A stretch of DNA of 19,156 bases from CAZRUA01 sp964603125 (GTDB lineage Bacteria; Bacteroidota; Bacteroidia; B-17B0; Aurantibacillaceae). The notes beneath the pieces were generated by a model. That model was not told the DNA's origin, did not search any database, and was given only the letters and a program-made list of their open reading frames with translations. Position numbers and translations under genes: made by a program. Every line of letters starts with the position of its first letter. The stretch's first letter is position 1. The stretch is taken from the NCBI GenBank assembly GCA_964603125.1, contig CAZRUA010000069.1, positions 1 through 19,156 on the forward strand. The letters run 5' to 3'. Positions 9,001-14,498 of this stretch are shown here, piece by piece.

Positions 9001-10063
9001 CACCAAAATTCCATTTGTATGAAAAACCAAGGGTTGAAGTATTTGTAAATGTAAAACTTGAGTTAGCACATTTTGTTAGTATGGGAGTTGTTAAACCAGC
9101 AGTGGGAGCATTAACAATACTTACTGTTAGTGTTACTGTGTCAATTCCGCAAAGATTACTATCTAATAATGTTACATTATAGTTGCCAACTGCTGGATAC
9201 GCAATGGTTGTTGGCAGAGCTGGAGGCCATGCCGTCCAGTTTTTTATGGAGTCGTGTCCTAATCCCCAATAATCTCCAAAGTTCCAATATTCATAGCGTT
9301 GCTGAATATTTCCTTGAGGCACACAATTACGGTTAGTAGAATTGGTGAAATCAAATGTATTGTCTGGCCAACATTTTACAAAGGCAGAAGGAGTAATGTT
9401 TGCATCATCCTTATCATAAATTTGTATAGGATTAAATTGAGCTGTTGTTGGTGTTGTAAAAGTACACTGGTTTGAGGCACTAAGGGTTACAACTGTTTGG
9501 CAATTTACAGTACCAGGTAAATAGTTGTGTGAAACTGTAACTCCAACATTGTTTTCGTTGTATGTTTCTATTGGACTGCCATCACCAAAATTCCATGAAA
9601 ATGTAGTAGTTGCAGAAACATCGGTACTGGAGTTAGTAAATTGTAAAACTTTAGGCGCGCAAGCAGTGGTTACTCCACCTAATGGAATTTGAATGGATGC
9701 ATTAACTGGTTTTTCTTGATAAACTATACCAGTTATTGTGCAAGCTGGGTTTCCGGTAGTAATTACAACAATATGCGAATCAACCGCTGCAGCGTAATTA
9801 TGAACTAAAGGTGTATTTGCATTCCAAGTAGCTCCGCTTGTATTAGCTGTCCCGTCTCCCCAATCAACAGTGTAACCGCCAGTATAATTGTTAGGGGAAG
9901 CCAAGTTTAAAACAAAGGCTGCTGAAGCACCAGAACAACCAATCCAAACAGGATTAGCCGAAGCTATCCCGTTGCCATCGTAAACAGTGCATTGCGCATT
10001 AGTTTTGTTACTAATGCTAAGCAATATTGTAAATGTAAATAAAGCGAGTAAACGTTTTATCAT
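6041..10063 (-). CDS. Giant PKD-repeat adhesin with type B T9SS C-terminal sorting domain
   Basis: This 1340-residue secreted or surface protein has a signal peptide at 1-23 (ends TNA before Gln24). About 14 PKD or PKD-like modules follow at roughly 80-95 residue spacing, recognised by W-x-F-G-D-G cores near residues 70, 160, 262, 353, 437, 521, 602, 686, 770, 854, 938, 1025, 1105 and 1188. Modules 3 and 5 are divergent; module 5 has lost FGD. Most modules carry a Cys early and a second in a GCKD or CSDT motif, suggesting disulfides. The last 100 residues are the gliding-motility-associated (CHU_C, type B) sorting domain: PNAFTPNPSASNGG, then YELSIFNRWGELIFES, GWDGYYKGK and DVYVWKVKV. Such proteins cross the outer membrane through T9SS and act as adhesins. 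It is probably first in an operon with 4443-6026 and PorP/SprF. Confidence 0.93.
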   Translation of the reverse strand: MIKRLLALFTFTILLSISNKTNAQCTVYDGNGIASANPVWIGCSGASAAFVLNLASPNNYTGGYTVDWGDGTANTSGATWNANTPLVHNYAAAVDSHIVVITTGNPACTITGIVYQEKPVNASIQIPLGGVTTACAPKVLQFTNSSTDVSATTTFSWNFGDGSPIETYNENNVGVTVSHNYLPGTVNCQTVVTLSASNQCTFTTPTTAQFNPIQIYDKDDANITPSAFVKCWPDNTFDFTNSTNRNCVPQGNIQQRYEYWNFGDYWGLGHDSIKNWTAWPPALPTTIAYPAVGNYNVTLLDSNLCGIDTVTLTVSIVNAPTAGLTTPILTKCANSSFTFTNTSTLGFSYKWNFGDSPAYTNSSATTQTHTYNTAGTYTVSVVAFIFGAPSTCSDTAKIVITVLPRPTADFNVTPTQACDTATVSVVNTSITAVSQTWTYTGGFTSTAVTPANQFYNTTGTKSIKLVVTGANGCKDSTTKTVVIHASPVANFSPTSACQNDLTQFSDISTSSTDPITSWTWSFGDASPNSNLQNPTHTYTATGVYTVQLTANTFLCSDTEIVNVTIHPLPTASYTKSATQSCTPLNVNFNSTSVGASTFDWNFGDGSSNSSIAAPSHSFVNSTEHDTTFIVRLIVTSAFGCKDTIIDSVKVFGTPQASFTSNAIPACAPFPVTFTNTTTSATTYEWHFGDGTANSSLTNPTHLYTNQTLFLQAYNATLVATNAGGCVDSITQVVQAYPEPIFGFQMIPDSGCSPLTVNFPAVAGAVQYQWDFGDGNNSTGINPTHTYINNTGLTQTFNVELIATNAFSCSDTTNGNVVVFGLPTANFVPTTSLGCSPLITTLNNTSIGAANFSWDFDDGSPTTSAASPQHTFTNSSTSTSDTSKVKMIVTSLNGCKDTIIKNIIVYPIVVAEFAADTPICAPVAVAFQNLTLGGNSYNWNFGDGNLSGNFQPTHNYINPGPATLNYTTVLTATSSFGCTDTYSHTYAIFPTPVASLTASPLSQTYPATTVTFNNTSPSAGTYNNQWFFGDTQTSSLVQPGTHTYSTWGNYDVELVVSNTYCSDTARQTVTIIPPVPIANFKGKKSGCRPVTLSFTNLSQYATSYLWDFGDGSGSSVLPNPTYTYYNPGTFTVTLTANGPGGTNNIVGIDSVTVYDLPVAVFVANPTVIIVPTEAVQLTNLSQNANVYDWNFGDGSTHSTLPNPTHYYETAGQYQITLIATSPDGCRDTFDLPNLIYAQENSEIQVPNAFTPNPSASNGGLYDPLALNNDVFHPVIRGVTKYELSIFNRWGELIFESKDINIGWDGYYKGKLCQQDVYVWKVKVTTNEGQILNKSGDVLLVK

Positions 10064-10081
10064 AGCTTGTTTTGGATGTGA

Positions 10082-10113
10082 TAAAGTTAAGTTTAATTTC
10101 GCTTAAAAGCAAG
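10082..10113 (-). promoter_or_regulatory. Possible promoter of the PKD adhesin operon
   Basis: On the minus strand CTTG (10113-10110) is followed after 20 bases by TAACTTTA (10089-10082), which has one mismatch to TAnnTTTG. It sits about 20 bases before the adhesin ATG and after the guaB terminator, the right place for an operon promoter. The match is weak in such AT-rich DNA. Confidence 0.25.
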
Positions 10114-10160
10114 TTAAGAAAGGGTTAATTATGCAATGAATACCAACTTTTTGAGAAATA

Positions 10161-10191
10161 AAAAAGCCATGAGTTTTAGTCATGGCTTTTT
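10161..10191 (-). terminator. Rho-independent terminator of guaB
   Basis: A perfect 12-base stem, AAAAAGCCATGA (10161-10172) with TCATGGCTTTTT (10180-10191), encloses a seven-base loop. Read on the minus strand, the GCCATGA hairpin is followed by a T-run, 15 bases past the guaB stop. The flanking A/T runs would also let it work on the other strand, but no plus-strand gene ends here. Confidence 0.85.
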
Positions 10192-10205
10192 TAATTTTTG
10201 AGCTT

Positions 10206-11684
10206 TTATTTTCTGCTATAATTAGGTGCTTCACGAGTAATTACAACATCATGAGGATGTGATTCATTAACGCCTGCGGCGGTGATTCGTATAAATTTAG
10301 CCTGTTGTAATTTTGTAACATCTTTTGCTCCGCAGTATCCCATACCAGCTTTTAAGCCACCAATAAATTGATACATTACTTCTGATAATGAGCCTTTGTA
10401 AGGAACGCGTCCTGAAATTCCTTCCGGAACTAGTTTTTTAATATCATCTTCCATATCCTGGAAATAACGATCTTTTGAACCTTTTTGCATAGCCTCAATT
10501 GATCCCATACCTCTATAAGATTTGAATTTTCTTCCTTCGAAAATAATTGTTTCACCTGGTGATTCTTCAACTCCAGCAAATAAGCTACCCATCATCACGG
10601 TACTTGCTCCTGCTGCTAAAGCCTTTACAATATCACCTGTAAAACGAATTCCTCCATCAGCAATAACAGGAATGTTTTTACCTTTTAATGCTGAAGCAAC
10701 TTCTAAAATAGCGGTTAATTGCGGTACACCAACACCTGCAATTACACGGGTTGTGCATATTGAACCTGGACCAATACCCACTTTAACAGCGTCGGCTCCG
10801 GCTTTTGCTAAGGCCAATGCTGCTTCTCCCGTAGCAATGTTACCAACAACTACTTGTAATTTCGCATGTTTTTTCTTCACTTTTTTTAGCATGTCAATTA
10901 CACCTTTGCTGTGACCGTGAGCTGTATCAATAATAATAGCATCAACACCCGCATTAACTAATGCATCCACGCGTTCAATCGTGTCATGTGTTACACCAAC
11001 TGCTGCCGCTACACGTAAACGACCCATTTCATCCTTACATGCGTTAGGCATTACGCGGGTTTTTATAATATCTTTGTAAGTAATTAATCCAATTAGTTTT
11101 CCTTTTTCGTCAACTACAGGCAATTTTTCTATTTTATGTTCTTGTAAAATGTCTTCAGCCTTTTTAAGGTTTGTGCCTTGCTTTGCTGTAATAATGTTTT
11201 CTTTAGTCATTATTTCAACAACAGGTTTTGACATCACTTTTTCAAAACGTAAATCTCTATTAGTTACAATACCAACTAGTTTGTGGTTTTTGTCAATTAC
11301 CGGAATCCCTCCAATTTTGTTTTCCGCCATTAATTTTAAGGCATCAGCAATTGTTGCGTTTTCTTGCAAAGTAACCGGGTCTACAATCATTCCACTCTCG
11401 CTACGTTTTACTTTACGAACCTGTTCAGCTTGGTCGGCAATACTCATGTTTTTATGTAAAACTCCAATCCCTCCTTCTTGAGCAATAGCAATTGCCAAGC
11501 GATGTTCAGTAACTGTATCCATTGCCGCTGATACGATTGGTGAATTAAGCATTATTCCTTTGGTAAATTTCGACTTAATTTCAACTTCACGCGGAAGAAC
11601 CTCGCTGTAAGCTGGAACTAGTAAAACATCATCATAAGTTAATCCTTCGGTAACAAATTTAGAAAGGTAGGGAGCGGTTGCCAT
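10206..11684 (-). CDS. guaB: IMP dehydrogenase
   Basis: This 492-residue enzyme oxidises IMP to XMP with NAD+, the committed step of cytosolic GMP synthesis. The barrel begins with TYDDVLLVPAYSEVLPREVE, then SAAMDTVTEHRLAIA. Two CBS domains are inserted at about residues 99-212. The catalytic loop GIGPGSICTTR has its nucleophile at Cys310, followed by DGGIRFTGD, the GSLFAGVEESPGE phosphate-binding region, YRGMGS, and the mobile flap GRVPYKG with the catalytic Arg426. All key residues are present. The frame stays open for 18 more codons upstream (to 11738). I choose the ATG at 11684 because MATAPYLSKFVTEGLTYDD matches the usual GuaB N-terminus and because a TATATTTG -7 box lies inside the longer version. 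It appears to be monocistronic, with its own terminator. Confidence 0.97.
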   Translation of the reverse strand: MATAPYLSKFVTEGLTYDDVLLVPAYSEVLPREVEIKSKFTKGIMLNSPIVSAAMDTVTEHRLAIAIAQEGGIGVLHKNMSIADQAEQVRKVKRSESGMIVDPVTLQENATIADALKLMAENKIGGIPVIDKNHKLVGIVTNRDLRFEKVMSKPVVEIMTKENIITAKQGTNLKKAEDILQEHKIEKLPVVDEKGKLIGLITYKDIIKTRVMPNACKDEMGRLRVAAAVGVTHDTIERVDALVNAGVDAIIIDTAHGHSKGVIDMLKKVKKKHAKLQVVVGNIATGEAALALAKAGADAVKVGIGPGSICTTRVIAGVGVPQLTAILEVASALKGKNIPVIADGGIRFTGDIVKALAAGASTVMMGSLFAGVEESPGETIIFEGRKFKSYRGMGSIEAMQKGSKDRYFQDMEDDIKKLVPEGISGRVPYKGSLSEVMYQFIGGLKAGMGYCGAKDVTKLQQAKFIRITAAGVNESHPHDVVITREAPNYSRK

Positions 11685-11716
11685 ATTGAATTTTAAATTT
11701 AATGTTAAAATTCTGG

Positions 11717-11724
11717 CAAATATA
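11717..11724 (-). promoter_or_regulatory. -7 promoter box of guaB
   Basis: TATATTTG on the minus strand matches TAnnTTTG fully and lies about 33 bases before the chosen guaB ATG (11684). No convincing -33 element was found at 19-21 bases upstream. It supports the shorter guaB start. Confidence 0.35.
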
Positions 11725-11812
11725 GTCATTTTAACCAAAATAGAAAGTAAAGCAATTACTTAACAATGATTTAATTTCGTGCTTTTTTATTATTTTAGTC
11801 GAAAAATTTAAT

Positions 11813-12331
11813 ATGGAAAACAATAACCCACCTAACGACAATAATTGGAATAATTTCGGACCCAATCCGAATAACAATACAAACAACCCTAATCAAAACA
11901 ATCCCAATCAAAATAATCCTAACCCGAATTTTAATCAAGGGAACCAGAATACACATAATTATAATTTTTCTGAGCAACAGATTAATCAACAAATGCAAAA
12001 CCAGTTTGGTGGCAATGTAAATCAAATGCAACAACCATTACCTAATTCCGCTGGAGTATTGGTTTTAGGTATTTTATCAATTGTTTTTTGTTGGTTGTAT
12101 GGTATACCAGGATTGATACTAGGTATTATAGGTTTAGTTATGTCAAATAATGCAAAAAAAGCATACATGGCTAATCCGCAATTATACTCTCAAAGTTCAT
12201 ATAATAATATGAAGGCGGGCCGTATTTGTGCAATTATTGGAACTATATTATCTTCATTATGGTTTGTTTACTTTATCGTGTTGATTTTATTCTTTGCAGG
12301 TATGGCTTCTTCTGGTTTCGGGAGATTTTAA
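11813..12331 (+). CDS. Asn-rich CCC-motif-type two-helix membrane protein, copy 1
   Basis: This 172-residue protein has no signal peptide. Residues 1-75 are low-complexity and polar, dominated by Asn, Gln and Pro, with runs such as NPNQNNPNQNNPNPN. Residues 80-172 hold two hydrophobic helices (about 80-110 and 138-165) joined by the conserved loop NAKKAYMANPQLYSQSSYNN and MKAGRIC. The membrane half resembles the Bacteroidota 'CCC motif membrane protein' and DUF4190-like groups, which often sit next to DUF2752 genes as here. In this copy the Cys cluster position reads F-C-W, so only one Cys remains. It is followed 17 bases later by a close paralogue. The function of the family is unknown to me. 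The polar tail probably lies in the cytosol, which is inference. Confidence 0.85.
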   Translation: MENNNPPNDNNWNNFGPNPNNNTNNPNQNNPNQNNPNPNFNQGNQNTHNYNFSEQQINQQMQNQFGGNVNQMQQPLPNSAGVLVLGILSIVFCWLYGIPGLILGIIGLVMSNNAKKAYMANPQLYSQSSYNNMKAGRICAIIGTILSSLWFVYFIVLILFFAGMASSGFGRF

Positions 12332-12348
12332 TTAAATAAAAATAAACT

Positions 12349-12858
12349 ATGGAAAACAATAACCCACCAAACGACAATAACTGGAATGATTTTGGACCTA
12401 ACCCAAACAACAATTCTAATAACCCGAATCAGAATAATCCAAATACTAATTTTAATCAAGGTAACCCAAATCAAAATACGCATAACTACAATTTCTCTGA
12501 GCAACAGATTAATCAGCAAATGCAAAACCAGTTTGGTACTAATGTTAATCAAATGCAACAACCTTTACCAAATGCCACTGGTGTTTTAGTATTAGGTATA
12601 ATATCCATTGTTGGCGCATGCATAGCATATGGTTTAGTGGGTTTGGTGTTAGGGATCATTGCTTTAGTAATGTCTGGTAATGCTAAAAAGGCTTATGAGA
12701 CTAATCCTCAATTGTACACGCAAAGTTCATACAACAACATGAAGGCGGGAAGAATCTGTGGGATAATAGGTCTTTGTCTTTCTGTAGTAATAATGATTTT
12801 CGGAATTTTATTAATCATTGGATTAGTATCTGGTGGTTTTGGAAGAAGAATGTTTTAA
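12349..12858 (+). CDS. Asn-rich CCC-motif-type two-helix membrane protein, copy 2
   Basis: This 169-residue tandem paralogue of the preceding gene has the same layout: a polar Asn/Gln/Pro tail (1-74) and two membrane helices with the loop NAKKAYETNPQLYTQSSYNN then MKAGRIC. The tails are nearly identical apart from in-frame indels of the NPNQN unit, whereas the membrane helices differ substantially. Here the Cys cluster position reads G-A-C. The protein ends GGFGRRMF, where copy 1 ends SGFGRF. DUF2752 starts three bases after its stop, so the two copies, DUF2752 and the acetyltransferase form one tight unit. The duplication looks old enough for helix divergence but with the tail kept. No function can be assigned. 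Confidence 0.85.
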   Translation: MENNNPPNDNNWNDFGPNPNNNSNNPNQNNPNTNFNQGNPNQNTHNYNFSEQQINQQMQNQFGTNVNQMQQPLPNATGVLVLGIISIVGACIAYGLVGLVLGIIALVMSGNAKKAYETNPQLYTQSSYNNMKAGRICGIIGLCLSVVIMIFGILLIIGLVSGGFGRRMF

Positions 12859-12861
12859 TTA

Positions 12862-13164
12862 ATGTTAATAAGCTTTATAGAGTTTTTGGAACGAAATTTA
12901 TTTTCGTGTTCTTTTAAATCAGCTATAGGAATCGAATGCCCTTCTTGCGGAATGCAGAGGGCATTTATTCTTTTGTTACGTGGCGATATTCTTGGAAGCC
13001 TTGCTATGCACCCCGCCTTATTACCATATATGTTTACGATAGGTTTTACAATTTGTCATTTAATATTTAAGTTTAAGAATGGTGCTCGAATTATTTTGAT
13101 AGCTTTTATTTCTACCGTTGTTGTTATGATGACGAATTATATACTTAAAATGACTTTATCTTAA
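12862..13164 (+). CDS. DUF2752 family small membrane protein
   Basis: This 100-residue protein carries the DUF2752 signature: an N-terminal Cys16, then IGIECPSCGMQRAF with the C-x2-C pair at Cys26 and Cys29, the basic-acidic LLRGD element (about 38-42), and two hydrophobic helices (about 52-68 and 76-95). The conserved Cys pair could bind metal or form a disulfide at the membrane face, but the biochemical role of the family is not established. It starts three bases after the second Asn-rich gene and its TAA overlaps the ATG of the acetyltransferase gene by one base (TAATG), indicating coupled translation. DUF2752 genes commonly accompany CCC-motif, TM2 or CD225-type small membrane proteins in Bacteroidota, as far as I know. 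Confidence 0.85.
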   Translation: MLISFIEFLERNLFSCSFKSAIGIECPSCGMQRAFILLLRGDILGSLAMHPALLPYMFTIGFTICHLIFKFKNGARIILIAFISTVVVMMTNYILKMTLS

Positions 13165-13700
13165 TGTCATTGCAAACATATATAATATTACAAAACGAAT
13201 TAATCAGAATTGAACCTTTGAAGGAAACCGATTTCGATATTTTATATGCTATTGCATCTGATCCATTAATTTGGGAGCAACATCCAAATAAGGATAGATA
13301 TAAGAAAGATGTTTTTGAGAATTTTTTCCGTGGTGCAATGGAATCGAAAGGTGCTTTTTTAGTTTATGATAATGAAACCGGGAAAGTTATAGGTAGCTCA
13401 AGATATTATGATGTGGATGAAAAGGCTAACAGTGTTTTGATTGGTTATACTTTTATTGCAAGAAGTCATTGGGGAGGGAAGTACAATCCTTCTTTAAAAA
13501 AGCTTATGTTAGATTATGCTTTTAAATTTTTTGAGAAAGTACATTTTCATATTGGAGCAAATAATATTCGCTCTCAAAAAGCAATCGAAAAACTTGGGGC
13601 TTTAAAGATAGGTGAAATTGAAGTGGCTTATTTTGGAGAAGCCACAAAATCTAATTTCGTTTATGAAATATCTAAGATTATTCATCAACAAATGCTTTAA
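13164..13700 (+). CDS. GNAT family N-acetyltransferase (RimJ/RimL type)
   Basis: This 178-residue cytosolic protein has the GNAT fold of the RimJ/RimL acetyltransferase_3 branch. The start NELIRIEPLKETDFDILY is the first beta strand and helix. The segment VIGSSRYYDVD and then VLIGYTFIARSHWGGKYN forms the central strands. The C-terminal acetyl-CoA region ends in NNIRSQKAIEKLGALKIGE, the usual N-x-x-S-x-x-x-x-E-K-L-G motif. It should transfer acetyl from acetyl-CoA to an amine; the substrate (protein N-terminus, amino acid or drug) is not readable. Its ATG overlaps the DUF2752 stop by one base, so it is translationally coupled to a membrane gene group with which it has no obvious functional link. 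It ends 17 bases from the convergent tetR gene. Confidence 0.92.
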   Translation: MSLQTYIILQNELIRIEPLKETDFDILYAIASDPLIWEQHPNKDRYKKDVFENFFRGAMESKGAFLVYDNETGKVIGSSRYYDVDEKANSVLIGYTFIARSHWGGKYNPSLKKLMLDYAFKFFEKVHFHIGANNIRSQKAIEKLGALKIGEIEVAYFGEATKSNFVYEISKIIHQQML

Positions 13701-13717
13701 GGCTATGTGTTAACTCA

Positions 13718-14386
13718 TTATTTTAATGAACTAAACAATAGTGAGTCTAAAAATTCTCCTGTTTTTCTTGGATTTTTCTCAAAGTCAGTTAAGGCAGGTA
13801 AATTATCAGCAAAAAAACTTTGGGTATGCGACATCTCTATTAATGTACTGGCCAACGAATGAGGATATTTATATTTAGGATTATACTCAGTAATAATTGC
13901 TGCAATTCTTCCACATAAATCTTTGTAGGGCTTAAATAGCCTATCTTTATTGTCTTTACTTACATTTTTTGTTAAATAGGCTTTTGATCCTTCCCAAATA
14001 ATTAATTTATATGCTTCTTTTTCTGGGATATAATTAGAAACCAGTTGGCTAGAGCCCGACTCCTCAGCTAAAATTTTAACAATTGTTTTAAGCTTAGTTT
14101 CTGGGCTTTTAATGTTATTCAATGAAAATACAACCTTATATTCTAAGTAAGTCCAATACCAATTAATGAGATAAACCAAAAGCCTATGTTTGTTTTCAAA
14201 ATACCTATATATACTAGCTTCGGTTGTCTTTATTTCAACCGATAGTTTTTTAAATGTAAACTCCTCAAACCCTATTTTATTGATTAATGCAATACCTTGG
14301 GTTACAATTCTTCTTCCTAATTCCGATTCTTCGGGATTTTTAAGAAAAAGTTTTTCATTCATTTTAATTCTAATGTCGAGCTCCAT
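13718..14386 (-). CDS. TetR/AcrR family transcriptional regulator
   Basis: This 222-residue regulator has the TetR DNA-binding domain at the N-terminus. The helix-turn-helix spans about residues 44-63, with the family pattern FTFKKLSVEIKTTEASIYRY followed by FENKHRLL. The rest is a mostly helical ligand-binding and dimerisation domain with no recognisable ligand motif. The ATG at 14386 is used; an in-frame ATG eight codons later (14362) is a possible alternative. It faces the type I secretion-like operon across a 112-base intergenic region holding a -7 box in each direction and a palindrome. The simplest reading is a repressor of both itself and the pump operon, as with AcrR/TtgR-type systems. 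That regulation is inference from position. Confidence 0.9.
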   Translation of the reverse strand: MELDIRIKMNEKLFLKNPEESELGRRIVTQGIALINKIGFEEFTFKKLSVEIKTTEASIYRYFENKHRLLVYLINWYWTYLEYKVVFSLNNIKSPETKLKTIVKILAEESGSSQLVSNYIPEKEAYKLIIWEGSKAYLTKNVSKDNKDRLFKPYKDLCGRIAAIITEYNPKYKYPHSLASTLIEMSHTQSFFADNLPALTDFEKNPRKTGEFLDSLLFSSLK

Positions 14387-14409
14387 TTTTACTTTTATGG
14401 TTGATAGTG

Positions 14410-14417
14410 CAAATATA
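14410..14417 (-). promoter_or_regulatory. -7 promoter box of the tetR gene
   Basis: TATATTTG on the minus strand fits TAnnTTTG fully, 23 bases before the tetR ATG. No clear -33 box was found at the usual distance, as expected if a repressor or activator occupies that DNA. A GATAGT half-site (14403-14408) lies just inside it. Confidence 0.35.
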
Positions 14418-14445
14418 ACAAATAGTTTAAATATAATACTTATTG

Positions 14446-14458
14446 ATAGTAATACTAT
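14446..14458. promoter_or_regulatory. Candidate TetR operator palindrome
   Basis: ATAGTA and TACTAT form a perfect 6-base inverted repeat around a central A, in the middle of the divergent tetR/pump intergenic region. It covers the -33 zone of the plus-strand promoter, whose -7 box begins 19 bases later. Further ATAGT or ACTAT half-sites occur at 14404-14408, 14422-14426 and 14475-14479. The site is AT-rich, so chance occurrence is a real possibility. Confidence 0.35.
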
Positions 14459-14476
14459 TATTTAAATATATTTTAC

Positions 14477-14484
14477 TATCTTTG
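14477..14484 (+). promoter_or_regulatory. -7 promoter box of the type I secretion-like operon
   Basis: TATCTTTG matches TAnnTTTG fully. Transcription would start near 14490, leaving a leader of about ten bases with a weak purine-rich AAAAGAGA before the ATG at 14499. The box overlaps an ACTATC half-site (14475-14480), consistent with repression by the adjacent TetR protein. Confidence 0.4.
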
Positions 14485-14498
14485 TCAAAAAAAAGAGA

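Noticed and set aside
10522..10914. A 130-codon plus-strand open frame inside guaB
   Set aside because: Antisense to the highly conserved IMP dehydrogenase catalytic region, with no start context or family match.
11685..11738. An N-terminal extension of 18 residues on IMP dehydrogenase
   Set aside because: It contains a full -7 promoter box and does not resemble the conserved start of the family; the ATG at 11684 is preferred.
11795..12034. Minus-strand open frames opposite the Asn-rich tails (also 12328-12561) with hydrophobic Ile/Val-rich products
   Set aside because: AAT and AAC codons read backwards give Ile and Val, so the apparent membrane peptides are a by-product of the Asn-rich tail.
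13715..13729. Small hairpin TCATTA-TTT-TAATGA between the acetyltransferase and tetR genes
   Set aside because: Six-base, mostly A/T stem overlapping the tetR stop region; unlikely to terminate transcription.
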